NCBI RefSeq assembly: GCF_008830365.1 | Contig: NZ_WBKI01000001.1 | Location: forward strand, 806,001 to 870,000 | Reading direction: 5' to 3' | From: Serratia proteamaculans | Lineage (GTDB): Bacteria; Pseudomonadota; Gammaproteobacteria; Enterobacterales; Enterobacteriaceae | DNA: 64,000 bases | Part shown: piece after piece, positions 47,191-55,780 of the stretch | Numbering within the stretch: position 1 is the stretch's first letter | How the letters are laid out: each line of letters begins with the position of its first letter | Notes under the pieces: generated by a model | Told to the model about the DNA's origin: nothing | Databases searched by the model: none | The model's input: only the letters and a program-made list of their open reading frames with translations | Translations under genes and position numbers: made by a program

Positions 47191-47208
47191 GTAACTCTTG
47201 AGTAAGCA

Positions 47209-48936
47209 ATGAGCACATTACTTTCTGCACAATCTGTCGGTTACGACAACAATTTCGGCCCTCTGCTGGTTGAGGTTTCTTTTAGCCTGAAGAAAGGCGA
47301 CCGCATTGGTTTAATCGGCCACAACGGCTGTGGCAAAAGCACCCTACTTAAAATTCTCAGCGGCGATCTGCCTGCCAGCAGCGGCAGCGTGACCCCGGCC
47401 CACCAATGTTTGATGGCGCGGGTAGAACAACACCTGCCCGAAACCCTGCACGGCTGTACCCTGCTGGAGGCGGTACTGGCCCGGCTGCCAGAAAGTCAAC
47501 GCGTCAGTGAAAGCTGGCAAGGCGAAGTGCTGCTGGCCCGTCTGGGTTTCGCGCCAGCGTCATGGACGTTAACCGCCGGTACCCTGAGCGGTGGCCAGCA
47601 CACCCGCCTGCTGCTGGCGCGCGCGTTAATCCGTCAACCCGACCTGCTGCTGCTGGATGAGCCCAGCAACCATCTGGACTTGCCCACGCTGCTGTGGCTG
47701 GAACGGTTCTTGCAAAACTGGTCCGGCAGCTTTGTGCTGGTCTCCCACGATCGTTACCTGTTGGATCAGGTGACTAACTGCACCTGGATCCTGCGTGACA
47801 AAACCCTGCAGTTCTTCCGTTTGCCCTGTACTGCGGCGCGCCAGGCGCTGGAGGAACAGGATGCCGCCGATGCCCATCGTCGTCAGGTGGAGCAGAAAGA
47901 GATCGACCGGGTGGCAAAAAGCGCCCATCGGCTGGCCATCTGGGGCAAGGTTTACGATAACGAAGACCTGGCCCGCAAGGCCAAGCAAATGGAAAAACGC
48001 GTTGACAGGCTGAAAGAAGAGCAAACCATGCTCAGCGCGGGCAGCCAGTGGCGGCTCAGGCTGAAGGGGGAAGCCGTGAATGCCGACCGTCTCTTGGCTC
48101 TGCCACTACTGGCAGTGCGCCCGGCGGTCGATGCACCGGTGCTGTTCCGTCTCGATCCATTGTGGGTCAAAAGCGGAGACCGCATCGCCATCGTCGGGCG
48201 TAACGGCTGCGGTAAATCATCGCTGCTGCAGCATCTGTGGCGGGAATACCAGGACGCGTCCCTGCGGGAAACGGTTTTCCATCCGCGGGTACGCATTGGG
48301 TATTACGATCAAAGTCTGCAACAGTTACATGATGACGACACGCTAAGTGAAGCATTAACCCACTTCGCTGCGCTGGCCGAAGACCAGCGGAAAATGGCAT
48401 TGATTGGCGCCGGTTTCCCTTATCTGCGTCATCAACAACGCATCAGTACCCTGAGCGGCGGCGAGCGTTCACGCCTGCTGTTTGTTGGCCTGACGCTGGC
48501 TAACCATTCGCTGCTGTTACTCGATGAACCCACCAACCACCTGGATATGGAAGGCAAGGAGGAGCTGGCGGAGACTTTGCGCCAGTTTAACGGCGCAGTC
48601 ATATTGGTCACTCATGACCGAATGCTGATCGAAAATAGCTGCAACCGTTTCTGGTTGATTAACCATCAGCGGCTGGAAGAGTGGCAGGATCTGGAGCCGG
48701 TTTACGCCCGCCTGGCAGAAGAGAGTGACACTGTCACTATAACTACCCCAAACCAGAATGCCGTCAATTATCCGTTGCAGCACGATGACGAGGAACGGCT
48801 GTTGGCCGCGCTGTTTGAACTGGAAAGCAAACTGCAGGAGGATTTGGCGCGCAAGCCAAAACATCAAAAAACCCAGTTGCAACAGCAATGGCGCGAAGAG
48901 ATTGCCACCCTTAGCGCCCGGTTGAATCTGGACTAA
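47209..48936 (+). CDS. ABC-F ATPase (ribosome-associated type)
   Basis: 575 residues with two ABC domains and no membrane part. Domain 1: GLIGHNGCGKSTLLK, LSGGQHTRLLLARAL, LLLLDEPSNHLDL. Domain 2: AIVGRNGCGKSSLLQ, LSGGERSRLLFVGLT, LLLLDEPTNHLDME. The charged linker (about 205-290) should reach the tRNA site of the ribosome. Length and sequence do not fit Uup, EttA, YbiT or YheS closely from memory, so it may be a separate subgroup, possibly an antibiotic-protection type. The leader ORF upstream supports drug-responsive control. The ribosome site is weak. A strong terminator follows. Confidence 0.9.
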   Translation: MSTLLSAQSVGYDNNFGPLLVEVSFSLKKGDRIGLIGHNGCGKSTLLKILSGDLPASSGSVTPAHQCLMARVEQHLPETLHGCTLLEAVLARLPESQRVSESWQGEVLLARLGFAPASWTLTAGTLSGGQHTRLLLARALIRQPDLLLLDEPSNHLDLPTLLWLERFLQNWSGSFVLVSHDRYLLDQVTNCTWILRDKTLQFFRLPCTAARQALEEQDAADAHRRQVEQKEIDRVAKSAHRLAIWGKVYDNEDLARKAKQMEKRVDRLKEEQTMLSAGSQWRLRLKGEAVNADRLLALPLLAVRPAVDAPVLFRLDPLWVKSGDRIAIVGRNGCGKSSLLQHLWREYQDASLRETVFHPRVRIGYYDQSLQQLHDDDTLSEALTHFAALAEDQRKMALIGAGFPYLRHQQRISTLSGGERSRLLFVGLTLANHSLLLLDEPTNHLDMEGKEELAETLRQFNGAVILVTHDRMLIENSCNRFWLINHQRLEEWQDLEPVYARLAEESDTVTITTPNQNAVNYPLQHDDEERLLAALFELESKLQEDLARKPKHQKTQLQQQWREEIATLSARLNLD

Positions 48937-48943
48937 CCTTCAC

Positions 48944-48963
48944 AGGCCGCCCACGGGCGGCCT
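48944..48963. terminator. Strong bidirectional hairpin terminator
   Basis: AGGCCGCCC (48944-48952) and GGGCGGCCT (48955-48963) pair with a 2-base gap, followed by TTCC. It lies between the convergent ABC-F and CDF genes. Confidence 0.75.
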
Positions 48964-48987
48964 TTCCACAAGGCTCCGCTGCCGGAC

Positions 48988-50370
48988 TCAGACGACCGAT
49001 TTGGGCTTGATCGGTTCCACATGCCCTACTGCCCGGGAAATACTTGGGTAAAGCGCGCGCAGTTGGCGCTCTATGCTGTCCACCGCCGCGTGCGCTGACA
49101 CAATGGAAGCCGCCGGGGAAACCCGACAATGGAAATTGACGATAATGCCGTCGGCAGTTTTACGTGCGCGGATGTTATGGACGTCCTGCACCATCTCGCC
49201 GTTCTCCACCACCGTCTGCAGGATTTGGCGAATGCTTGCCAGTTGGTCAGGCGCAACATCCTCGCTGGCAATCCAATGGTGCATCTGCGGTTCCAGGTGC
49301 GTTTCAATCTCCGTATCTTCACCTATCGCCTGCCGCAGCAGGGTTTCAATCTCACTGGCAATATCGTGGGCCTGCGCGACGCTGGCATTGGCCGGCACCG
49401 CCAGATCCATGCTGATCGACATCCGTTCCGGCAGTTGCTGTAACGCCACATTTTGCACCACTGCACCGTGATTGGCGGCGATCACCCGGATACGGGTTGC
49501 CATGTCTTCATCGCTGCGGGTTTGCGGATTGGCAATCACCGTGGCCTCGGCGTGGGCATACTGCTGTTCCAGACGCTCGGCGATAGACTGTTTCAACGCG
49601 TTGATGCGCTCCAGCGGCAGAGTGCGGCAAACAGCGACGGTCACTTCAATAAACACAATGGCACCGGCGTTACGAATACGGAGACTCTCGGTGGCCAAAA
49701 TCGCCGGGAAGCTGTCGAGCAAGGCGCTGATTTCTTCTTTGGCACCGACCGGCGCCGTGTCCATCAGGGAATCGAACGAACGTTTCCCCAGTTTTATCGC
49801 TGCCACCACAATAAAACAGGCCACGATCAGCGCGGCAATAGCATCTGCACGGTTGAAGCCCAGCAGGACAAACACCATGCCCAGCAACACCACGGCGGAA
49901 GCCAGCATATCGGAGAAGAAGTGCAGCGCATCGGCTTCCAAAGCCGCGCTGTCGGTGGCCTTGGCCACGCGATTCAGCGCCTTGACGCGGAAGAAGTCGA
50001 CCACAATCGAGATCAACAGCACGGCGATCACCACTGGTGCCGCGACAATCTGATGGGCTTCGCCGAGCAGGCTTTTGCCTGCCTCATAAACTATCCAGCC
50101 CGCGGCGCCCAACAGCAGCAGCACTTCAAACAGCGCCGCCAGGTTTTCAACCTTGCCGTGGCCAAAATGGTGGTCATCATCGGCCGGCTTGTCGCTGATA
50201 CGCACCGCCAGCCAGGTAATACTGGTGGCAACAAAATCGGTAAGCGAGTGGATCCCTTCGGAAATAAGGCCAATACTGCCGGTAAAAATACCGGCAATAA
50301 ATTTACCGATCGCCAATAGCCCGCTGGCTATCATGGAATTTCTGGCAACGGATTCTTTTTCGTTTTGCAT
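48988..50370 (-). CDS. Cation diffusion facilitator with extended C-terminus
   Basis: 460 residues. Six helices with the CDF metal sites IHSLTDFVATSI (HxxxD) and LHFFSDMLASAVV (HxxxD). The cytosolic part (from about 200) is long, with two similar halves, whereas plain CDF proteins are about 300 residues. It exports Zn2+, Fe2+, Mn2+ or a like cation in exchange for protons. The ATG at 50370 was preferred to a TTG at 50388. It follows a 59-residue membrane protein by 27 bases (9 if the TTG is used), so the two are likely co-transcribed. Metal not known; nearby genes are magnesium-related. Confidence 0.88.
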   Translation of the reverse strand: MQNEKESVARNSMIASGLLAIGKFIAGIFTGSIGLISEGIHSLTDFVATSITWLAVRISDKPADDDHHFGHGKVENLAALFEVLLLLGAAGWIVYEAGKSLLGEAHQIVAAPVVIAVLLISIVVDFFRVKALNRVAKATDSAALEADALHFFSDMLASAVVLLGMVFVLLGFNRADAIAALIVACFIVVAAIKLGKRSFDSLMDTAPVGAKEEISALLDSFPAILATESLRIRNAGAIVFIEVTVAVCRTLPLERINALKQSIAERLEQQYAHAEATVIANPQTRSDEDMATRIRVIAANHGAVVQNVALQQLPERMSISMDLAVPANASVAQAHDIASEIETLLRQAIGEDTEIETHLEPQMHHWIASEDVAPDQLASIRQILQTVVENGEMVQDVHNIRARKTADGIIVNFHCRVSPAASIVSAHAAVDSIERQLRALYPSISRAVGHVEPIKPKSVV

Positions 50371-50397
50371 ATTACGGCTCACATTCAAATAGGTAAT

Positions 50398-50577
50398 TCA
50401 TTTTTTTATTTTAGTCGACCATTGCCAGACAAAAGCAACCAGCAGCATAGTACCCGAGAATGTCAGCAGTAAACTAGAAAGGAATTCTGATTTTCCGGTT
50501 GAATAAAAATAAATCTCATTCACACCGACAGAGATCATCAAAATGGCATAAAGCAGGCCAAGAATAAGAATAGTCAT
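50398..50577 (-). CDS. Small membrane protein, 59 residues
   Basis: From the ATG at 50577 with AGGGAG upstream. Two helices, ILILGLLYAILMISVGV and SLLLTFSGTMLLVAFVW, with a basic end (WSTKIKK). The frame is open to 50628 but that start is weaker. It lies between the MgtS-like gene and the CDF gene. I do not recognise a family. It may be a partner of one of the transporters. Confidence 0.6.
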   Translation of the reverse strand: MTILILGLLYAILMISVGVNEIYFYSTGKSEFLSSLLLTFSGTMLLVAFVWQWSTKIKK

Positions 50578-50628
50578 GGTGGTAATACTCCCTGAAATTC
50601 GCTCCAGGCGGTCAGTATTTAATCGCAC

Positions 50629-50660
50629 CCTCCCCGACGTAAATAAAACCTACGGGGAGG
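50629..50660. promoter_or_regulatory. 8-bp inverted repeat between MgtS-like and 59-aa genes
   Basis: CCTCCCCG (50629-50636) and CGGGGAGG (50653-50660) with a 16-base loop. No T-run follows, so it may be a regulatory RNA fold rather than a terminator. Confidence 0.4.
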
Positions 50661-50688
50661 ATGCATCCAGGCGGATCTTTAGCGTTCA

Positions 50689-50781
50689 TTAATCATCCCA
50701 TTTGGTGCTCATATAGGCGGCCAACAGGCCCAGCGAGCTGATAATGCTCAGGAATCCTACAAAAATTGTCATATTTCCCAT
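50689..50781 (-). CDS. MgtS-like micropeptide, 30 residues
   Basis: MGNMTIFVGFLSIISSLG then LLAAYMSTKWDD. E. coli MgtS (YneM, 31 residues) has the same plan: a GNM start, one helix and the ending FLAAYFSHKWDD. The match at GNM, LAAY and KWDD over so short a protein is convincing to me. GAGGAC stands 8 bases before the ATG. MgtS is a small inner-membrane protein that steadies the Mg2+ importer MgtA when magnesium is low. Here it is next to mgtE, not mgtA. A terminator-like hairpin separates it from mgtE, so it likely has its own promoter. Confidence 0.8.
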   Translation of the reverse strand: MGNMTIFVGFLSIISSLGLLAAYMSTKWDD

Positions 50782-50890
50782 TATTTTGTCCTCGGTTAAC
50801 TAATATCGATAGATGCCCCTTTAATTAAAAAACGGGGATTGTCATTACTCATGGATATTTACCTTCCTCCTATCCAGTGAGATAAAATGC

Positions 50891-50915
50891 CCGCTCCGGC
50901 TGCGACACGGAGCGG
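50891..50915 (-). terminator. Hairpin terminator after mgtE
   Basis: CCGCTCCG (50891-50898) and CGGAGCGG (50908-50915) pair exactly; on the minus strand they are followed by GGCATTTTATC. It ends the mgtE transcript before the MgtS-like gene, at least in part. Confidence 0.7.
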
Positions 50916-50923
50916 ATCGCGGT

Positions 50924-51943
50924 TTAAATATCCAGAATGTACTGGGCGATTTTGAAGTAAATAATCAGGCCGGTGCCATCAATAAAGGTGGCGATAAAGG
51001 GTGCCGAAACCACTGCCGGGTCGATCCCCAATCGCTTGAGCAGCATCGGGATAATCGAGGAGACAATGGCGCTCCAGACGGTGATCGCCACCAGCGACAG
51101 GCTGACCACCAGCGTCACATCCATCCCCACGCCCATGATCCAGGCCCGCACCCAGGCGGCGATGCCGATGGTGACCGCAATCAACAGTGACGTGGACACC
51201 TCTTTACGGATCACCGCACCCAGATTACGCAGGCTAACCTCGCCCAGGGCCATGGCCCGTACCAGGGTAGAAGTAATCTGGGTGCCGCTGTTACCGCCGG
51301 TACCGATCAACAGCGGGATAAAAAATGCCAGCGCGATCGCCGCTTCCAGCTGTTCTTCAAACGCCTTAAGCACATTGCCGGTGTAAGCTTCGGCAACAAA
51401 CAGCATCAGTAACCATACCGACCGCTTGCGCCATAATGCCCAGGGGCTGGTCTCCAGATAAGGTTTATCCAGCGGCAGGCTGGCGCCCTGGCGTTGTGCA
51501 TCTTCGGTGTTTTCATCTTCAATCAGCCGGGCAATTTCTTTTTCGCCCAGCACACCAACCAGGGTTTTATTCACCACTACCGGCACCACGTCCAGCCCCC
51601 CCTTACCCAATAAATGGGCGACGTCATTACGATCGTCATCCGGGGAAACCTGAAAATAGCTGTGGTTGATCATTACGCCAACGGCTTTATCGTGATCTTC
51701 ACACTGTAATAATTTTTTAACCGACAGCGTGCCACGCAAATGATAATCATCGGCGGTGACAAACAGTTGTGTCGGAATTTCGTCGGTTTTAAGCTGCGAA
51801 AGGAAATACGCTTTGGCTTTATTGACCGTCATATTGCCTGGGATCGTAATAAAATCGGCATTCATATAGCCAGCTACCGAAGACTCATCAAGAGTTTCAG
51901 TTGCGACCAGCGCCGAACAGGGGGAGTTGTGATGTGACTTCAT
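50924..51943 (-). CDS. mgtE: Magnesium transporter MgtE, short form
   Basis: 339 residues: a CBS-pair sensor (about 25-145), a connecting helix and five C-terminal helices (about 175-335). LIGTGGNSGTQITSTLVRAM and DPAVVSAPFIATFIDGTGLI hold the usual pore residues, including the Asp that binds Mg2+. The N-terminal superhelical domain of typical MgtE (about 450 residues) is missing or very short. AGGGA lies 8 bases before the ATG at 51943. An M-box riboswitch precedes it, so expression should rise when Mg2+ falls. Confidence 0.92.
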   Translation of the reverse strand: MKSHHNSPCSALVATETLDESSVAGYMNADFITIPGNMTVNKAKAYFLSQLKTDEIPTQLFVTADDYHLRGTLSVKKLLQCEDHDKAVGVMINHSYFQVSPDDDRNDVAHLLGKGGLDVVPVVVNKTLVGVLGEKEIARLIEDENTEDAQRQGASLPLDKPYLETSPWALWRKRSVWLLMLFVAEAYTGNVLKAFEEQLEAAIALAFFIPLLIGTGGNSGTQITSTLVRAMALGEVSLRNLGAVIRKEVSTSLLIAVTIGIAAWVRAWIMGVGMDVTLVVSLSLVAITVWSAIVSSIIPMLLKRLGIDPAVVSAPFIATFIDGTGLIIYFKIAQYILDI

Positions 51944-52325
51944 TATGTTAGTCCCTATTTCTGTTTAAACTTCAACAGCGAATCGCATAGGGGCGTTAAC
52001 CACAGAGGGAGTGCAGACAGCCTATCTCCGCGTCCAGGTTTTAGCACTATACAACGTATCTGATGGTATGCATCAGAAGTTACTTTGGGCTGAACCTTAA
52101 TCCGATAAAGCCTGTCTTAACCTTGGGCATCTCTCGATGTCGTCAGATCAGTAACCTGTGTTTGTATAGGAGCCTCGCCAAACGAGATACTGCATATAAA
52201 CTACGGGAGGCAGTATAGGCGCGGTTTTTTATTTTCGGGTGAAAATCTGGCTAACCGTTTATGAAACATTTAGAAAAAGTAATTAACAGCGGTTCAGAAT
52301 CCTCCCAACCCGCATTATTAAAAGC
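51944..52325. other. 5' leader of mgtE and spacer to oppA/mppA remnant
   Basis: Contains the M-box (52026-52187). The rest lacks an ORF or other signals. Confidence 0.6.
52026..52187 (-). ncRNA. M-box (ykoK) magnesium riboswitch
   Basis: Read on the minus strand: CTCGTTTGGCGAGGCTCC, then TATA, at 52165-52186, TGCCCAA in the middle and TATAGTGCTAAAACCTGG near 52035-52050. These match the M-box consensus (CGUUAGGUGAGGCUCCUAUA ... UGCCCAA ... AUAGUGCUAAA). It lies about 80-240 bases upstream of mgtE on the same strand. It binds Mg2+ and shuts off the gene when magnesium is plentiful. Confidence 0.88.
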
Positions 52326-52853
52326 TTAATGTGCGATGATATACACGTTTTTATCGTACAGCGGCCCCTGTCGGGTAAAGTCGATACCCTTCACATAGGG
52401 TTTGACCAGGGTCGCATTGGCTTCGTAGTAAACCGGGGCCACCGGCGTCTCTGCCGACAACAGGTCTTCGGCCTGCTGGAAGTATTGCTGCACCTGCTGT
52501 GGCGTCTGAGCGGCAGTGGCCTGATGCAACACGCGATCGTAATTTTGATTGGCGTATTTGGCCGAGTTCTCACTGCTGGTGGAGCGGAACACGTTCAGGA
52601 ATGTCGAGGGATCGTTGTAGTCCGCCAACCAACGGCTGAAGACCACGCTGTATTGCCCGTTGTTGATGTTGTCCAGCACCACCTTGCGCTCCTGATTCTG
52701 TAAGGTGACGTCCACACCCAGGTTCTTTTTCCACATCGCACTGGCGGCGATCACAGTCTTCTTGATGGTCGCGTCGTTGCTGTACAGCAGGGTAAAGCGT
52801 AACGGATGTTCCGCGTTAAAACCGGCTGCGGCCAGCTGTTTAATCCGCCGGTG
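52326..52853 (-). pseudogene. C-terminal remnant of oligopeptide-binding protein (oppA/mppA-like)
   Basis: The C-terminal ~175 residues of an OppA/MppA-like periplasmic binding protein: QLAAAGFNAEHPLRFTLLYS, IAASAMWKKNLGVDVTLQNQ, FSRWLADYNDPSTFLNVFRS. The full protein would be about 540. The part before is absent; a further stretch in another frame (LAQGGAQVLSEPRLTPF at about 52890-52945) may be its frameshifted continuation. No start codon or signal peptide. It is a leftover of a peptide transport gene. Confidence 0.75.
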
Positions 52854-53026
52854 CTTCCAGCCGGTTATTGACTGAGTTAAACGGCGTAAGCCGGGGTTCA
52901 GACAGCACCTGTGCTCCCCCTTGTGCCAGGCTGGCGGTGGAATACGTTATCGGACCCCGTAATAATGGCGAAACTTAATTTTTCCTTAAGACAAGATAAT
53001 TAGTGAGCGAAATCTAAAAATAAATT

Positions 53027-53056
53027 AATACGAATCGTTTTCACTATCATTATTAA
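53027..53056. promoter_or_regulatory. Fur-box-like sequence before sfuA
   Basis: GAATCGTTTTCACTATCATT lies in an AT-rich stretch about 95-115 bases before the sfuA start. It resembles the Fur consensus (GATAATGATAATCATTATC) loosely. Confidence 0.5.
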
Positions 53057-53146
53057 TGTTCTTATATACAATCAGGGCAGCCCGACGCCCGTCAGGCCTT
53101 GTTGACTGAACTTCTCTGCACTCCCTCAATAAAAAAGGATGACTGT

Positions 53147-54163
53147 ATGAAGCTGCGTTTTTCTTCTCTCGGCCCGATTGCCCTGTTGGCGTCGTCCATG
53201 ATGCTGGCGTTGTCGGCCAATGCGGCATCCCAGGATGAAGGCATTGTTATTTATAACGCCCAGCACGAAAACCTGGTGAAATCCTGGGTGGATGGCTTTA
53301 CCAAAGACACCGGCATTAAAGTGACCCTGCGTAACGGCGGTGACAGCGAGTTGGGGAACCAACTGGTGCAGGAAGGCAGCGCGTCCCCTGCCGACGTGTT
53401 TCTGACGGAAAACTCCCCGGCGATGGTGTTGGTGGATAACGCCAAACTGTTTGCCCCGTTGGATGCCGCCACGCTGGCGCAAGTTGAACCGCAATACCGT
53501 CCGCAGCACGGCCGCTGGGTCGGCATTGCCGCCCGTTCAACGGTGTTCGTCTACAACCCGGCGAAACTGACCGAAGCACAGTTGCCCAAGTCGCTGCTGG
53601 ATCTGGCCAAGCCAGAATGGAAAGGCCGCTGGGCTGCCTCGCCTTCCGGTGCGGATTTCCAGGCGATTGTCAGCGCTTTGCTGGAGCTGAAAGGCGAAAA
53701 AGCCACGCTTGAATGGCTGAAAGCGATGAAAACCAACTTCACCGCCTATAAAGGCAACAGCACCGTGATGAAAGCGGTCAATGCCGGTCAAATCGACAGC
53801 GGCGTTATCTACCACTATTATCCGTTCGTCGACGGTGCCAAAACCGGCGAGAACAGTAAAAATATCAAGCTTTATTACTTCAAACACCAGGATCCGGGCG
53901 CTTTCGTCAGCATCTCCGGTGGCGGCGTGCTGGCCTCCAGCAAGCACCAACAGCAGGCACAAGAGTTCGTTAAGTGGATCACCGGTAAAAACGGTCAGGA
54001 GATCCTGCGCACCAACAATGCCTTCGAATATGCGGTTGGGGTCAACGCGGCTTCTAACCCGAAACTGGTTCCGCTGAAAGAGCTGGACGCGCCAAAAGTT
54101 GACGCTTCCGCGCTGAATGGCAAAAAAGTGGTCGAATTGATGACCGAAGCCGGGTTGATGTAA
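53147..54163 (+). CDS. sfuA: Ferric-iron-binding periplasmic protein SfuA
   Basis: 338 residues with signal peptide MKLRFSSLGPIALLASSMML, cleaved after ALSANA. Iron(III)-binding protein of the SfuA/FbpA/HitA family. VIYHYYPFVDG carries the paired Tyr ligands of iron. AAGGAT precedes the ATG at 53147; a longer frame from 53099 has no signal. First gene of sfuABC. Confidence 0.95.
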   Translation: MKLRFSSLGPIALLASSMMLALSANAASQDEGIVIYNAQHENLVKSWVDGFTKDTGIKVTLRNGGDSELGNQLVQEGSASPADVFLTENSPAMVLVDNAKLFAPLDAATLAQVEPQYRPQHGRWVGIAARSTVFVYNPAKLTEAQLPKSLLDLAKPEWKGRWAASPSGADFQAIVSALLELKGEKATLEWLKAMKTNFTAYKGNSTVMKAVNAGQIDSGVIYHYYPFVDGAKTGENSKNIKLYYFKHQDPGAFVSISGGGVLASSKHQQQAQEFVKWITGKNGQEILRTNNAFEYAVGVNAASNPKLVPLKELDAPKVDASALNGKKVVELMTEAGLM

Positions 54164-54196
54164 GCCGGTTGATCAGTACAGAGAGCTTTTAACCTT

Positions 54197-55780
54197 ATGT
54201 CCAATATCGGTTTCAACGCCGCAGGCACGGCGCCACGCTATGCTTCGGCCCGCCGCCATCAACGGCCAGGGCTGTTTATCGTCGCGGCAGCCATTTTATT
54301 TTCCCTGTTGGCGTTGCTGCCCTTGGGCTTTGTCATTAGCGTGGCGTTTGAAACCGGCTGGTCAACGGTGAAAGCGCTGGTATTCCGCCCCCGGGTGGCC
54401 GAGCTGCTGTTGAACACCCTGCTGTTGGTGGTGTTCACGTTGCCAATTTGCGCCATTCTGGGGGTGACGCTGGCCTGGCTGACCGAACGCACTTCGCTGC
54501 CGGGCCGCCGCATTTGGTCACTGTTGGCGACCGCGCCGCTGGCGGTTCCGGCGTTCGTGCAAAGCTACGCCTGGATCAGCCTGGTGCCCTCAATGCATGG
54601 GCTCGGTGCCGGAGTCTTTATTTCGGTCATCGCCTACTTCCCGTTTATTTATCTGCCGGCCGCTGCGGTATTACGCCGGTTGGATCCCGGTATTGAAGAC
54701 GTTGCTACTTCGCTCGGCACGCGACCGTCGGCGGTATTTTTCCGCGTGGTATTGCCGCAGCTCAAACTGGCGATTTGGGGCGGTTCGCTACTGGTCGCGC
54801 TGCATTTGCTGGCCGAATATGGCCTGTATGCGATGATCCGCTTTGACACCTTCACCACCGCCATTTTCGATCAGTTCCAGTCCACCTTTAACGGCCCGGC
54901 GGCCAATATGCTAGCCGGGGTACTGGTGCTGTGCTGTCTGGGATTACTGATGCTGGAGGCCGCCAGCCGCGGCCGGGCGCGTTATGCTCGCGTCGGCTCC
55001 GGCAGTGCGCGCAGTCAAACGGCCTATCGCCTTGGCCCCCTCGCTACCCTGTTCGGCATGCTGTTGCCCCTGAGTCTCACCGCATTGGCGCTGGGCGTGC
55101 CCTTTATTACGCTGGCTCGCTGGCTGACCCTGGGCGGGCTCGAAGTATGGCGCAACGCCGAACTGCTGCCGGCATTGCTGCAAACGCTGTCACTGGCTGC
55201 CAGCGGTGCGTTGCTGATCACCCTGTGCGCCATCCCGATGGCCTGGCTGTCGGTACGCTACCCGGCACGATTGTATCGGGTGCTGGAAGGCTGCAATTAC
55301 GTCACCAGTTCGCTGCCCGGTATTGTGGTGGCGCTGGCGCTGGTGACCATCACCATTCACAGCTTCCGGCCTATTTATCAAACAGAAATCACCCTGCTGC
55401 TGGCCTATTTGCTGATGTTTATGCCACGCGCCCTGATCAACCTGCGCGCCGGTATTGCGCAGGCCCCGGTAGAGCTGGAAAACGTGGCCCGCAGCCTTGG
55501 GCGCTCACCGGCACAGGCGCTATGGAGCACCACCCTGCGTCTGGCCGCGCCTGGCGCCGCCGCAGGTGCGGCGCTGGTGTTTCTGGCAATCTCCAATGAG
55601 CTGACCGCGACGCTGCTACTGGCCCCCAACGGCACCCGTACGTTGGCCACCGGCTTCTGGGCGCTGACCAGCGAAATTGACTATGTGGCGGCCGCGCCCT
55701 ACGCCCTGATTATGGTGGCATTGTCTCTGCCACTGACCTGGCTTCTTTATTCTCAATCCAAACGTACGGCGGGATTATGA
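54197..55780 (+). CDS. sfuB: Iron ABC transporter permease SfuB
   Basis: 527 residues with two fused permease halves (about 20-260 and 290-527), each with an EAA-type loop, for example [20 protein letters not shown] and [20 protein letters not shown]. Moves iron(III) across the inner membrane. Overlaps sfuC by 4 bases. Confidence 0.95.
   Translation: MSNIGFNAAGTAPRYASARRHQRPGLFIVAAAILFSLLALLPLGFVISVAFETGWSTVKALVFRPRVAELLLNTLLLVVFTLPICAILGVTLAWLTERTSLPGRRIWSLLATAPLAVPAFVQSYAWISLVPSMHGLGAGVFISVIAYFPFIYLPAAAVLRRLDPGIEDVATSLGTRPSAVFFRVVLPQLKLAIWGGSLLVALHLLAEYGLYAMIRFDTFTTAIFDQFQSTFNGPAANMLAGVLVLCCLGLLMLEAASRGRARYARVGSGSARSQTAYRLGPLATLFGMLLPLSLTALALGVPFITLARWLTLGGLEVWRNAELLPALLQTLSLAASGALLITLCAIPMAWLSVRYPARLYRVLEGCNYVTSSLPGIVVALALVTITIHSFRPIYQTEITLLLAYLLMFMPRALINLRAGIAQAPVELENVARSLGRSPAQALWSTTLRLAAPGAAAGAALVFLAISNELTATLLLAPNGTRTLATGFWALTSEIDYVAAAPYALIMVALSLPLTWLLYSQSKRTAGL

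Noticed and set aside
49453-50319. 288-residue plus-strand frame
   Set aside because: Opposite the CDF gene with its HxxxD sites; His/Gln/Asn-rich shadow.
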